The notes under the pieces: generated by a model
Seen by the model: only the letters and a program-made list of their open reading frames with translations
Told to the model about the DNA's origin: nothing
Database searches by the model: none
From: JASJBU01 sp965372385
Lineage (GTDB): Bacteria > Pseudomonadota > Gammaproteobacteria > Chromatiales > Chromatiaceae
DNA: 9,979 bases
NCBI GenBank assembly: GCA_965372385.1
Contig: CBDVCD010000116.1
Coordinates: 1-9,979 of the forward strand
Reading direction: 5' to 3'
Shown here: positions 1 to 7,016 of the stretch, piece by piece
Layout of the letters: each line of letters begins with the position of its first letter
Numbering within the stretch: position 1 is the first letter of the stretch
Translations under genes and position numbers: made by a program

Positions 1-960
1 CGTCAACTGGCAAAGCTTGTACCCGCTCGATTGATCATTCTCGAAAACAGCGAATTCAATCTCTATTCTATAGAAATGGAGCTTTCGAAAACCTTTCCCA
101 AGCTGGAACTTGAGTGCCATCTGGGGGATATCACAGATCAGCCATATGTGGCGGAACTCTTCACGCGCCTTCAGCCGGATATCGTCTTCCATGCCGCCGC
201 CTACAAACATGTACCCCTGTTAGAACCACAATTACGTCAGGCCTTGCACAACAATGTACTCGGCACCCGGATAGTAGCGGACATCTCGGATCAGTCTGGG
301 GTAGAGACATTTGTCTTAGTCTCCACGGACAAGGCCGTCAACCCAACCAGTGTGATGGGCGCCAGTAAACGCGTGGCGGAAATATACTGCCAAAATCTTG
401 ATGCTCACTCCAAAACCCGTTTTATCACGGTTCGATTTGGGAATGTCCTTGGCTCCGCGGGTAGTGTCATTCCATTATTTCGCCAACAAATTGCTGCCAG
501 TGGACCCATCACCGTTACCGATCCACGCATGGAACGCTACTTTATGACTATCCCCGAGGCATGTCAGCTTATTATGCAAACAGTGGTCTTAGGCCGGGGT
601 GGGGAAATTTTTGTGCTGGACATGGGTGAACCCGTGAAGATCAGTTATCTTGCCGAACAGATGATACGGCTTTCAGGCAGAGTACCGGGAGAAGATATCT
701 CGATAAAATATATTGGCCTGCGTCCAGGGGAAAAACTATATGAAGAGTTGTTCCATGAAAAGGAGAAGCTGGAGGGAACAGCTCATGAAAAGGTCTTTCT
801 CGCCCAGTATCGGAAACAGGATTGGAGCTGGCTCATCAAAATCCTGGATGAGATGGAAGATGCCTGTAATGAACTCAATACTGAGATGTTACAAACACAG
901 CTCAACCAGCTTGTACCTGAACATAAGCAAACACCAAATGCTTTAGAAGACCTTCGGTAA
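1..960 (+). CDS. CapD/WbpM-family nucleotide-sugar 4,6-dehydratase, 3' part (5' end outside window)
   Basis: The frame is open from base 1, so the gene starts upstream; the TTG at 31 is internal. The 319 visible residues match the catalytic short-chain-dehydrogenase half of FlaA1/WbpM/CapD enzymes, which make UDP-4-keto-6-deoxy sugars (typically from UDP-GlcNAc) for capsule, O-antigen or glycan synthesis. The visible part begins just after where the Rossmann glycine motif should be (RQLAK, then LIILENSEFNLY). It continues with HAAAYKHVPLLE, STDKAVNPTSVMGASKR, RFGNVLGSAGSVIPLF, DPRMERYFMTIPEA and LDMGEPVKI. The usual YxxxK tyrosine is Met (codon 355-357) with Lys four residues later, as in the Ser-Met-Lys type of the large membrane-bound members. 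N-terminal membrane helices would therefore be expected upstream (family knowledge, not seen). The last few residues and the stop lie antisense to a nucleotidyltransferase remnant, so the native C-terminus may have been replaced. The exact sugar product cannot be told. Confidence 0.9.
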   Translation, partial: RQLAKLVPARLIILENSEFNLYSIEMELSKTFPKLELECHLGDITDQPYVAELFTRLQPDIVFHAAAYKHVPLLEPQLRQALHNNVLGTRIVADISDQSGVETFVLVSTDKAVNPTSVMGASKRVAEIYCQNLDAHSKTRFITVRFGNVLGSAGSVIPLFRQQIAASGPITVTDPRMERYFMTIPEACQLIMQTVVLGRGGEIFVLDMGEPVKISYLAEQMIRLSGRVPGEDISIKYIGLRPGEKLYEELFHEKEKLEGTAHEKVFLAQYRKQDWSWLIKILDEMEDACNELNTEMLQTQLNQLVPEHKQTPNALEDLR

Positions 961-1102
961 ATTCCGTTTCGATATACAGGTCAATATCACCTCCTTTACA
1001 GTCGTCACGCGCGCGCGAGCCGAATAGATAGACTCTCGCCGCGGGATCTTCAGCTAGGACCGCTTCGCGGATAGCTATTTTTTCTGCTTCTTTTAACCGC
1101 AT
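902..1102 (-). CDS. Truncated MNT-type nucleotidyltransferase, probable remnant
   Basis: This encodes 66 residues with the minimal-nucleotidyltransferase signature: VYLFGSRARDD, then GGDIDLYIET. Gly28-Ser29 and the metal-binding Asp39 and Asp41 are intact. Related proteins are about 95-110 residues and carry a third acidic residue in a later strand (an IDVV-like segment). Here the family-like sequence stops around Lys54, followed by a dozen unrelated residues and a stop, all read antisense to the 3' end of the capD-like gene. It is therefore probably non-functional, or at best an incomplete enzyme. Full-length relatives usually pair with a HEPN-domain gene in MNT/HEPN toxin-antitoxin modules; no HEPN gene is visible. 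The ATG at 1102 was chosen because MRLKEAEKIAIREAV is a normal start for the family, although no strong ribosome-binding site precedes it. The family is clear; loss of function is inferred. Confidence 0.7.
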   Translation of the reverse strand: MRLKEAEKIAIREAVLAEDPAARVYLFGSRARDDCKGGDIDLYIETEFTEGLLKHLVFAYVQVQAG

Positions 1103-1136
1103 ATGCTTGTTTCATCGGACCATTGGATAAAATCAG

Positions 1137-1685
1137 CTAACGCACCAACCCGGCTTCCACCTGATCACGTCTGGCCTTACCCGCCAGTTGCTCGATCAGT
1201 TCCAGGGCAAAGTCCATGGCCGTACCCGGTCCACGGGAGGTGATGACCGTCCCGTCAGTGACGACCCGCTCGAGTTTCACATCCACCCGCGGCAGATCCA
1301 TCTTATCCAATACCCCCGGATAACTGGTGGCGCTCCGTCCGTCCAACAGGCCGGCGCTTGCCAGCACCTTGGGCGCGGCGCAGATGGCGGCGGTATGCTT
1401 TCCTTCAGACGCGAGTCGCTTGAGGATTGCATGAATGCGTGGATCATTGTTCAGGTGATCCGCTCCCGGCAGGCCACCGGGCAGGACGATCATATCGAAG
1501 GGTTCATCGATAATCTTATCCAGGGTGGTGTCAGGCAGCAGGGTCATGCCCCTTGAGGCCTTGATGGGGTTGTCATCCAGACCGGCGGTGACCACCTCTA
1601 TCCCGGCGCGAGTCAGAAGATCGGTGATGGTAACGGCTTCAAGTTCTTCACATCCCTGGGCGAGGGGGACGAGTACGCGTGCCAT
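1137..1685 (-). CDS. yajL: DJ-1/PfpI family protein (YajL-like)
   Basis: This 182-residue protein has the single-domain length and motifs of the DJ-1/YajL/ThiJ family. They are an N-terminal LVPLAQGCEELEAV strand-loop with conserved Glu14, PGGLPGADHL, and the nucleophile elbow AAICAAPKVLA with Cys102, matching the oxidation-sensitive catalytic cysteine of E. coli YajL. The family is cytoplasmic and linked to oxidative and carbonyl stress (chaperone, glyoxalase or disputed deglycase activity); the precise activity here is not visible. The ATG at 1685 is supported by GGGAG seven bases upstream. The first 73 bases overlap the end of yibQ in another frame, so translation is probably coupled to it. 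It is the last gene of the leftward set. Other DJ-1 subfamilies are possible, but length and motifs favour YajL. Confidence 0.88.
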   Translation of the reverse strand: MARVLVPLAQGCEELEAVTITDLLTRAGIEVVTAGLDDNPIKASRGMTLLPDTTLDKIIDEPFDMIVLPGGLPGADHLNNDPRIHAILKRLASEGKHTAAICAAPKVLASAGLLDGRSATSYPGVLDKMDLPRVDVKLERVVTDGTVITSRGPGTAMDFALELIEQLAGKARRDQVEAGLVR

Positions 1686-2449
1686 ATGATGCTCCCTTCA
1701 TTGGTCAGCTGTGAGGCAGGCACCAATTCTACCCCCTGTTGCTTCAATAAGGGTAACTCCTCGGCAAGCACCGCAACGGTCTCCGGATAGGGGTGTCCGA
1801 TGCCGATCGCGCTGCCGCTCTGCCTGGCCAGTTCGATCAGCTTATGCAACTGCTGGCGGATCTTCTCCTTATCCTCTTCATTATCCAGGAAGACATCCCG
1901 CCTGGCGGAATGGATCAGATTTTTCCGGGCCACCTTCTCCGCAACCGTCCTGTCCGTAGTGCGGCTATCGATAAAGAACAGGCCGGCATCCCGAATGGAA
2001 CTCATCAGCCAGCGCATGGCGGTTGGATCGCGGGTCAGCAGGCTGCCCATATGGTTGTTGACCCCCGCCACATGAGGCACTGATGCCAGGGCCTCCTTCA
2101 GGGTTTGCAGGAATTCCGCTTTAGGCATTTCCAGGGTCAGCCCCCCCTCTCCCAATCGCTCTCCATGATGTGACTCCATGGGCAGATGCAGCATCACCTC
2201 TTTATGTTGCGCATGGGCCTTATCGGCCTGTTCCCGGGCGAAGGGGGTATGTGGAAGGAAGGCATAGGTTACCGGCCCGGGAAGCGCCAGCGCCACCTCA
2301 CCTGCAGGTCCCTGGTTACCCAGATCATCGATGATCAGGGCTATTTTGGGTTTCGATGATATTGCCCCGGGGAACTCGGCAGCTGTGATCATTGGACTAT
2401 AGAATCCGATAAAACCAGCCAGCCAACCCACTAACCACCTTGTCAGCAT
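1613..2449 (-). CDS. yibQ: YibQ-like divergent polysaccharide deacetylase
   Basis: A 278-residue exported protein of the divergent polysaccharide deacetylase family (YibQ). An N-terminal hydrophobic signal peptide (LVGWLAGFIGF, likely cleaved near ITAAE, about residue 24) precedes the NodB-like domain. Visible motifs are ALIIDDLG (Asp41/Asp42), HLPMES, GVNNHMGS (His133), FFIDSRTTDRT, RDVFLDNE and GIGHPYPET (His219), consistent with a metal-dependent periplasmic hydrolase acting on cell-envelope glycans; the true substrate is unknown. It follows ctpA across a repeat element and belongs with envC, as in E. coli gpmM-envC-yibQ. The ATG at 2449 gives a good signal peptide but has only a weak AAGAAA upstream. 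The reading frame runs about 28 residues past the usual domain end (VPASQL) into the DJ-1 gene, an odd tail discussed as a finding. Confidence 0.88.
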   Translation of the reverse strand: MLTRWLVGWLAGFIGFYSPMITAAEFPGAISSKPKIALIIDDLGNQGPAGEVALALPGPVTYAFLPHTPFAREQADKAHAQHKEVMLHLPMESHHGERLGEGGLTLEMPKAEFLQTLKEALASVPHVAGVNNHMGSLLTRDPTAMRWLMSSIRDAGLFFIDSRTTDRTVAEKVARKNLIHSARRDVFLDNEEDKEKIRQQLHKLIELARQSGSAIGIGHPYPETVAVLAEELPLLKQQGVELVPASQLTNEGSIIWHAYSSPSPRDVKNLKPLPSPIF

Positions 2450-2487
2450 AAAATAGGGTTTCTTGATTTAAGGCCAACCCCTAACTC

Positions 2488-2564
2488 GTGTCCGTCCAGA
2501 AACTCCCCCTCCCACCGGGAGGGGGCTGGGGGGGGAGGGAATGACTTTGTTTCTGGACGGACAC
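2488..2564. repeat. Nested palindromic element with 16-bp terminal inverted repeats and G-rich core
   Basis: Bases 2488-2503 (GTGTCCGTCCAGAAAC) are the exact reverse complement of 2549-2564. Inside is a second perfect hairpin: 9-bp arms at 2505-2513 and 2517-2525 around the 3-base loop ACC. It is followed by more G-runs, so 2517-2539 carries four runs of at least three G. The flanks resemble each other directly (TAACTC at 2482-2487, TAGCTC at 2565-2570), possibly a decayed target duplication. The layout suggests a REP/MITE-like mobile palindrome. It fills most of the 114-base ctpA-yibQ gap and would form a stable hairpin in the mRNA; no T-run follows, so it is not a standard intrinsic terminator. 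Its right edge supplies the final base of the ctpA stop codon. Confidence 0.8.
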
Positions 2565-3895
2565 TAGCTCGCCTTTCGATGATGAAAGATCACCAAGCCC
2601 TTGAGCAAATTAAGTGCCTCACCCAGCTCATAATCCTTGGCTGCCAGGGGGCCCTTTTCTTCATCCTTCTGCTTCCCTGTTGATTCGGTCTGCTCTTCAC
2701 TGTCTGCTTTTCCATTACCGTTTTTCAGATGACCTGACAGATTGACCTCCTTGAGTGGCTTCACCTTTTTCTGTTCCGCCCGTGAGACCTTCACCTCCTC
2801 CAGCTCGATATCCGGCTTGATACCTTCCGCCTGGATCGAACGACCAGATGGCGTGTAATACCGTGCGGTCGTCAGCTTCACGGCAGATCTCTTGGTCACC
2901 GGGATGATGGTCTGTACCGAGCCCTTGCCAAAGGTCTGTCTGCCCATGATCACCGCACGATTGTTGTCCTGCAGGGCTCCCGCGACGATTTCAGAGGCGG
3001 AAGCGGATCCCTCATTGACCAGCACGACGATGGGAGCACCATCCAGCACATCGTCCGGGGCCGCTTCGAAACGCAACTCCGAGTCCTCCTCGCGCCCTTC
3101 GGTGTAGACGATCAGGCCGGACTCCAGGAAGGCGTCGCTGACCGAAACCGCCGCATTCAACACCCCACCGGGATTGTTGCGCAGGTCGAGCACCAGCCCC
3201 TTCAGCTCACCCTCTGCCTCATCATTCAGTCTATCCAGCGCCTTCAGCATGTCCTCAGTGGTATGGGATTGAAACTGGGAGATCCGGACATAGGCGAAAT
3301 GCTGCTCCAGTAACCGACTCTTGACGCTGGTTACCTTGATGACGGCGCGCACCACGTCGATCTTGAAGGGCCTTTCCTCTCCTTCACGCACAATGGTGAG
3401 GCTGATTTTAGTGCCGGGTTTACCGCGCATCAGCTTTACCGCCTCGCTCAGGCTGAGCCCTTTGACCGGCGTATCATCCAGACGCACAATCAGGTCGCCA
3501 CTCATAATGCCCGCCCGCTGGGCCGGGGTATCGTCGATGGGCGCGATGACCTTGACGAATCCATCCTCCATTCCGACCTCGATACCGAGACCACCGAACT
3601 CACCCTTGGTGCCCACCTTCAGGTCCTTGAATTCGTCAGCATCGAGATAGCTGGAGTGAGGATCCAGCCCCGATACCATGCCCCGGATCGCATTCTCGAG
3701 TAACTCCTTGTCCTCCACCGGCTCGACATAGTTGGACTTGATGCGACCAAAGATCTCAGCAAAAACCCGCAGTTCCTCCAGCGGCAAGGCCTCTTCATTG
3801 CTCTCATTGGCGAGCGTGACGCCTGACAACATCAAACCTGAGACAACAACCAGACAGGCATGTAAAATTGTCAGATGATGAAAAAGTTGTTTCAT
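2564..3895 (-). CDS. ctpA: S41 family C-terminal processing peptidase (CtpA)
   Basis: A 443-residue periplasmic serine protease that trims C-terminal ends of envelope proteins. Residues 1-30 are a signal peptide (MKQLFHHLTILHACLVVVSG...). A linker helix is followed by a PDZ domain (about 97-175; GGLGIEVGMEDGFVKVIAP, SGDLIVRLDD) and the S41 core (about 195-365). The Ser-Lys dyad is Ser299 in EGSASASEI and Lys324 in TFGKGSVQ, spaced 25 residues as in the family, with Gln328 following. A charged, low-complexity stretch (about 370-415) precedes the C-terminal NLLKGL helix. The frame is open further upstream to 3988, but the ATG at 3895 is preferred: it starts the signal peptide, has AGGA upstream and forms TAATG with the envC stop. 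Next to envC, it may control murein hydrolase systems, as CtpA-type proteases do elsewhere (inference). Confidence 0.93.
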   Translation of the reverse strand: MKQLFHHLTILHACLVVVSGLMLSGVTLANESNEEALPLEELRVFAEIFGRIKSNYVEPVEDKELLENAIRGMVSGLDPHSSYLDADEFKDLKVGTKGEFGGLGIEVGMEDGFVKVIAPIDDTPAQRAGIMSGDLIVRLDDTPVKGLSLSEAVKLMRGKPGTKISLTIVREGEERPFKIDVVRAVIKVTSVKSRLLEQHFAYVRISQFQSHTTEDMLKALDRLNDEAEGELKGLVLDLRNNPGGVLNAAVSVSDAFLESGLIVYTEGREEDSELRFEAAPDDVLDGAPIVVLVNEGSASASEIVAGALQDNNRAVIMGRQTFGKGSVQTIIPVTKRSAVKLTTARYYTPSGRSIQAEGIKPDIELEEVKVSRAEQKKVKPLKEVNLSGHLKNGNGKADSEEQTESTGKQKDEEKGPLAAKDYELGEALNLLKGLVIFHHRKAS

Positions 3896-5241
3896 TAAAT
3901 TGTTCCTACAATTAAACCGCTTGGGGACGGCTCTCTTAACCCTATCGTGGTAAAAATTCTGCCATGTTGGGTGGGCACCGCCCACCATCGAATGGATCGA
4001 TCGAGAGGTATTAGGGCCACCCTACCTGATTTTTCTGGGTACAGCGACAAACGGCCAACCCTATTCCCTTTAATACGCTTACACCAGCGTTTTGGATCTT
4101 CCGCTTCACCATTGTGTCGTATGCCGAAATAGACCCCGGGTTCACTGCGCCCACCGCTGTTTCCCACCTGAGCCACCACTTCACCCGGCTCAACCCATTC
4201 GCCCGTCTCTTTGAAGAGACTCTGATTATGACCATAAAGGCTCATATAGCCCTCACCATGGTCAATAATCAACAACAAGCCAAAACCGCGCAGCCAATCA
4301 GCAAAGGCCACTCTGCCATTGTGAATCGCCCGGACCTCACGTCCTTCCGGAGCCGCAATCAAGACGCCGTCCCAGCGTAACTTGCCAACCACTCTGGCGG
4401 AACCAAAGCTGGCCGCCACACGCCCCTTGGAGGGCCAGGGCAGCTTTCCCTTGCGGGTTTTAAACGGGTTGTCCGTGGTTGAATCCAACGGGATATCCGC
4501 TAATGCCTCCTGCAGCTTGACCAGCAGGGACTGTAGCTGTTTCTCGTCGTCCTTTAACCCCTTCAACTCCTGTTCCTTGCCCTGAAGTTCACGGCTCAGC
4601 CCAGCAATAATCCTTTGCCTCTCCACCTGGGCCTGCTCCAATTGCGCCTTCTCCTGTTCCACTTTGGCATGGAGTTGCTGTAGACGCCTCTCCTCCTCGG
4701 AGATCTCCCGTTCGATCCGGGTCAGCTTGTTCAAGTTCCGACTGATCAGCTCCATCTGCTCCAGACGCGCCGCATTGAGGTAATCGTAATATACCATCAT
4801 GCGACTGACTACGGCCGGATCCTGTTGATTCAAGAGGATTTTCACCTGTTCCTGACGCCCCATGACATAGGCGGCCCGAAGCTGGCCCTCCATGACCTGG
4901 CGATGTTTGTCAAGCTGCAGTCGCGCATCCGCCCGCTCCTGTTCAAGGGTTGTCAGACGCCGCTGCTGTCTCTTTAAACTTTGCCCTATCACCCGCATGC
5001 GGCGTGTGATCAGGCCGATCTGCTTCTCAGTCTGGCCCAGTACGCTGTCATGCTCTTGCCGCATGCTCTCAACGCTACTCAGTTGCTTACGTAAATCCTC
5101 AATGTGGGACTTGACCTGCTCCAGCTCCCGCGCCTTCTGTTGTACTTTATCAGGCTCAGCAGCCGTCAATGTACCTGGATAGAGACAACTCACCACCAGT
5201 AAAAGTCCAACAAAACCGCTAAAGCCCCTCATTAAGCTCAT
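3895..5241 (-). CDS. envC: EnvC-like murein hydrolase activator with C-terminal extension
   Basis: A 448-residue protein: signal peptide (about 1-27, FVGLLLVVSCL...), long coiled coil (about 30-245, rich in Glu, Gln, Lys and Arg), then a LytM/M23-fold domain (about 268-388). The LytM domain keeps the EnvC pattern (GRVAFADWLRGFG, MSLYGHNQSL, VGNSGG, YFGIR) but lacks the full zinc-ligand set of active M23 peptidases: the first His and the HxH motif are not in place. It is thus most likely a non-catalytic activator of AmiA/AmiB-type amidases at the division septum under FtsEX control (family knowledge). The start codon overlaps the gpmI stop as TAATG with GGAG just before; a second ATG at 5232 is possible. 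After the usual end (DPKRWCK, residue 388) about 60 extra residues follow, partly encoded by a palindromic repeat. Confidence 0.92.
   Translation of the reverse strand: MSLMRGFSGFVGLLLVVSCLYPGTLTAAEPDKVQQKARELEQVKSHIEDLRKQLSSVESMRQEHDSVLGQTEKQIGLITRRMRVIGQSLKRQQRRLTTLEQERADARLQLDKHRQVMEGQLRAAYVMGRQEQVKILLNQQDPAVVSRMMVYYDYLNAARLEQMELISRNLNKLTRIEREISEEERRLQQLHAKVEQEKAQLEQAQVERQRIIAGLSRELQGKEQELKGLKDDEKQLQSLLVKLQEALADIPLDSTTDNPFKTRKGKLPWPSKGRVAASFGSARVVGKLRWDGVLIAAPEGREVRAIHNGRVAFADWLRGFGLLLIIDHGEGYMSLYGHNQSLFKETGEWVEPGEVVAQVGNSGGRSEPGVYFGIRHNGEAEDPKRWCKRIKGNRVGRLSLYPEKSGRVALIPLDRSIRWWAVPTQHGRIFTTIGLREPSPSGLIVGTI
3966..4025. repeat. Palindromic repeat element translated within the 3' end of envC
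   Basis: The left end at 3966-3986 reads GTTGGGTGGGC-ACC-GCCCACC, a hairpin with 7-bp arms around a 3-base loop. The right end (4014-4025) is GGGCCACCCTAC, whose complement GTAGGGTGGCCC matches the left end at about nine of twelve positions, so the 60-bp unit has imperfect terminal inverted repeats. GTAGGGTGGGC-type palindromes are common dispersed repeats in several bacterial phyla (recollection, not a search). The unit encodes roughly residues 406-426 of EnvC in frame. Boundaries are approximate. Confidence 0.6.
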
Positions 5242-6794
5242 TAAGCTCCATCCAGGAAATGGAGTAATGAGTGGCCCTTCATCTCCCGCGGTTGCTTGAG
5301 ACCCATCATCTTGAGCAGGGTAGGGGCAACATCACAGAGCGCCCCATTCTCGTCCAGTTTCGCCTCCCGGCCCACGTAGATCAGCGGTACCGGATTCCTG
5401 GTATGGGCCGTGTGAGGCTGGTGGTTTATATGATCCTCCATCTGCTCTGCATTGCCATGGTCCGCCGTGATCAGCATCTCGCCCTCCACCCGGTGGAGGG
5501 CCTTTTTTACCCGGCCAAGACAGTAATCCACAATCTCGATCGCATGCACCGCCGCATCCATTTTTCCCGTATGCCCCAGCATGTCGGTGTTGGCATAGTT
5601 GCAGATGATAGCATCGTATTTCCCACCCCTGATCGCCTCGACCAGATGATCGGTAACCTCTTCCGCGCTCATCTCCGGTTTCAGGTCGTAAGTGGCCACC
5701 ATGGGTGATGGCACCAGGATGCGCTCTTCCCCTTCAAAGGGCTTCTCTCTGCCACCGTTGAAGAAAAAGGTGACATGGGCGTATTTTTCCGTTTCCGCCA
5801 GGCGCAATTGGCGCATTCCCTGCTTGGACAGATACTCCCCAAAACCGTTACGCAGCCGCTCCGGTGGAAAGGCAATCGGGATATCAAAATCCTTGTTGTA
5901 CTGGGTCAGGCTGACGAAGCGTTTCAGCTTGGGTACGCGCTTTCTCAGAAATCCATCAAAATCCTCTTCCGTGAAGGCACGGGTCAACTGCCGGGCCCGG
6001 TCGGAACGATAGTTGAGAAAGAGTATGACATCGCCATCCTCGATGGTTACCGGCGGTTCACCCTCGGCCAGGATGGCGGTGGCCTTCACGAACTCATCGC
6101 TCTCCCCTCTGGCATAGGCCTCTTCCAGTGCGGCACAGGCGCTGGGCGCCTGAAATTCACCCATGCCATTGGCCAGCAGGTCATAGGCCTGCTCGATTCG
6201 ATCCCAGCGGTGGTCTCGATCCATGGCATAATAGCGTCCTACGATGCTGGCGATCATGCCACGGCCCAACTCCTTGAAAACCTGGTTCATGGCGCGAATG
6301 GAACTATCCGCGCTTTTCGGTGGCGTATCCCGCCCATCCAGAAAGGCATGTAGATAGACCCGTTCGGCCCCTCTCCCTACCGCCAACCGCGCCATGGCGT
6401 GGATATGCTCCTCGTGGCTATGCACCCCACCTGGGGACAGCAGGCCGAAGATATGTACCGCCTTGCCCCGCTTCACCGCCTCATCCACGGCTTGGGTCAG
6501 GGTCTGGTTGGTGAAGAACGAGCCCGTCCGGATCGAACGGCTGACTCGGGTGAACTCCTGGTAGACCGCACGACCAGCCCCCAGATTGAGGTGGCCCACT
6601 TCCGAGTTGCCCATCTGGCCGCCAGGCAGGCCAACCGCCGCACCCGAGGTACGCACCAAGGTATGTGGATATTCATTCCACATACGGTCCCAAACCGGGA
6701 TACGGGCCGCGGCAATCGCATTGGCTTCCTGGTCTTCGCTATAACCCCAGCCGTCCAGAATAATCAGAACAACCGGCTTAGGCGTCTCTGTCAT
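5241..6794 (-). CDS. gpmI: 2,3-bisphosphoglycerate-independent phosphoglycerate mutase
   Basis: A 517-residue cytoplasmic glycolytic/gluconeogenic enzyme interconverting 3- and 2-phosphoglycerate with two Mn ions, of standard family length. It has the alkaline-phosphatase-like core: ILDGWG (metal Asp14), the phosphorylated serine Ser64 in QMGNSEVGHLNLG, FLDGRDTPPKS, LNYRSDRARQLTRAF, FFFNGGREKPFEGE, NYANTDMLGHTG and ADHGNAEQM. The frame opens four codons earlier at a TTG (6806), but the ATG at 6794 with GAGG six bases upstream is the better start. Its stop shares a base with the envC start (TAATG). It is the first gene of the leftward set and is divergent from arsR, so its promoter should lie in 6795-7016; I see no convincing -35/-10 pair on that strand. 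Confidence 0.97.
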   Translation of the reverse strand: MTETPKPVVLIILDGWGYSEDQEANAIAAARIPVWDRMWNEYPHTLVRTSGAAVGLPGGQMGNSEVGHLNLGAGRAVYQEFTRVSRSIRTGSFFTNQTLTQAVDEAVKRGKAVHIFGLLSPGGVHSHEEHIHAMARLAVGRGAERVYLHAFLDGRDTPPKSADSSIRAMNQVFKELGRGMIASIVGRYYAMDRDHRWDRIEQAYDLLANGMGEFQAPSACAALEEAYARGESDEFVKATAILAEGEPPVTIEDGDVILFLNYRSDRARQLTRAFTEEDFDGFLRKRVPKLKRFVSLTQYNKDFDIPIAFPPERLRNGFGEYLSKQGMRQLRLAETEKYAHVTFFFNGGREKPFEGEERILVPSPMVATYDLKPEMSAEEVTDHLVEAIRGGKYDAIICNYANTDMLGHTGKMDAAVHAIEIVDYCLGRVKKALHRVEGEMLITADHGNAEQMEDHINHQPHTAHTRNPVPLIYVGREAKLDENGALCDVAPTLLKMMGLKQPREMKGHSLLHFLDGA

Positions 6795-6897
6795 AACAGG
6801 CCTCAATTCTTCCTAAATAAAGGGGGTTGGGAGTGGGTTTACCCCGGAAAACTCAGTTCACGCGCTGATTAAAGCAGCAATCATAGGCACAGGCCAG

Positions 6898-6929
6898 TTA
6901 TTACATGACCGCGCAACTCAGTATATATA
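6898..6929 (+). promoter_or_regulatory. Possible arsR promoter (-10 TATATA)
   Basis: An AT-rich TATATA at 6924-6929 is followed by a purine start region. The upstream -35 region (TTATTA at 6898 or TTACAT at 6901) is a poor match, so the promoter is weak or mis-assigned. Transcription would start near 6936, at the edge of the 17-bp palindrome. The rest of 6795-7016 shows no RNA gene and no convincing gpmI promoter. Confidence 0.35.
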
Positions 6930-6937
6930 AGGAAAAA

Positions 6938-6954
6938 CCCGGAATCATTCAGGG
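6938..6954. promoter_or_regulatory. Candidate ArsR operator, near-perfect 17-bp palindrome
   Basis: CCCGGAAT-C-ATTCAGGG: the 8-base arms are complementary at seven of eight positions around a single central base, with a perfect GAATCATTC core. It lies 62 bases upstream of arsR, right after a possible -10 box, where a bound repressor would block initiation. ArsR-family dimers bind short dyads in this position and commonly autoregulate. Binding is inferred. Confidence 0.5.
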
Positions 6955-7016
6955 CTTCTCAACAACCACAAAAACAGCGTATTATTGTATTAGTTATTCA
7001 TGAAAGGCCTAAGCTC

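Noticed and set aside
1188..1556. Open frame on the plus strand across the DJ-1 gene
   Set aside because: It is antisense to a well-conserved gene, has no recognisable motif or ribosome-binding site, and follows that gene's codon structure.
3896..3988. Longer N-terminus for CtpA beginning at 3988
   Set aside because: The extra 31 residues lie in envC and its repeat region, precede a clean signal peptide, and lack a better ribosome-binding site than the ATG at 3895.
5775..6353. 192-codon open frame on the plus strand opposite gpmI
   Set aside because: The opposite strand encodes intact GpmI motifs throughout this span; the frame is a by-product of codon bias with no family-like sequence.
6795..6806. 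TTG start for gpmI at 6806
   Set aside because: The ATG at 6794 has GAGG at proper distance and gives the normal N-terminus; the extra four residues are unsupported.
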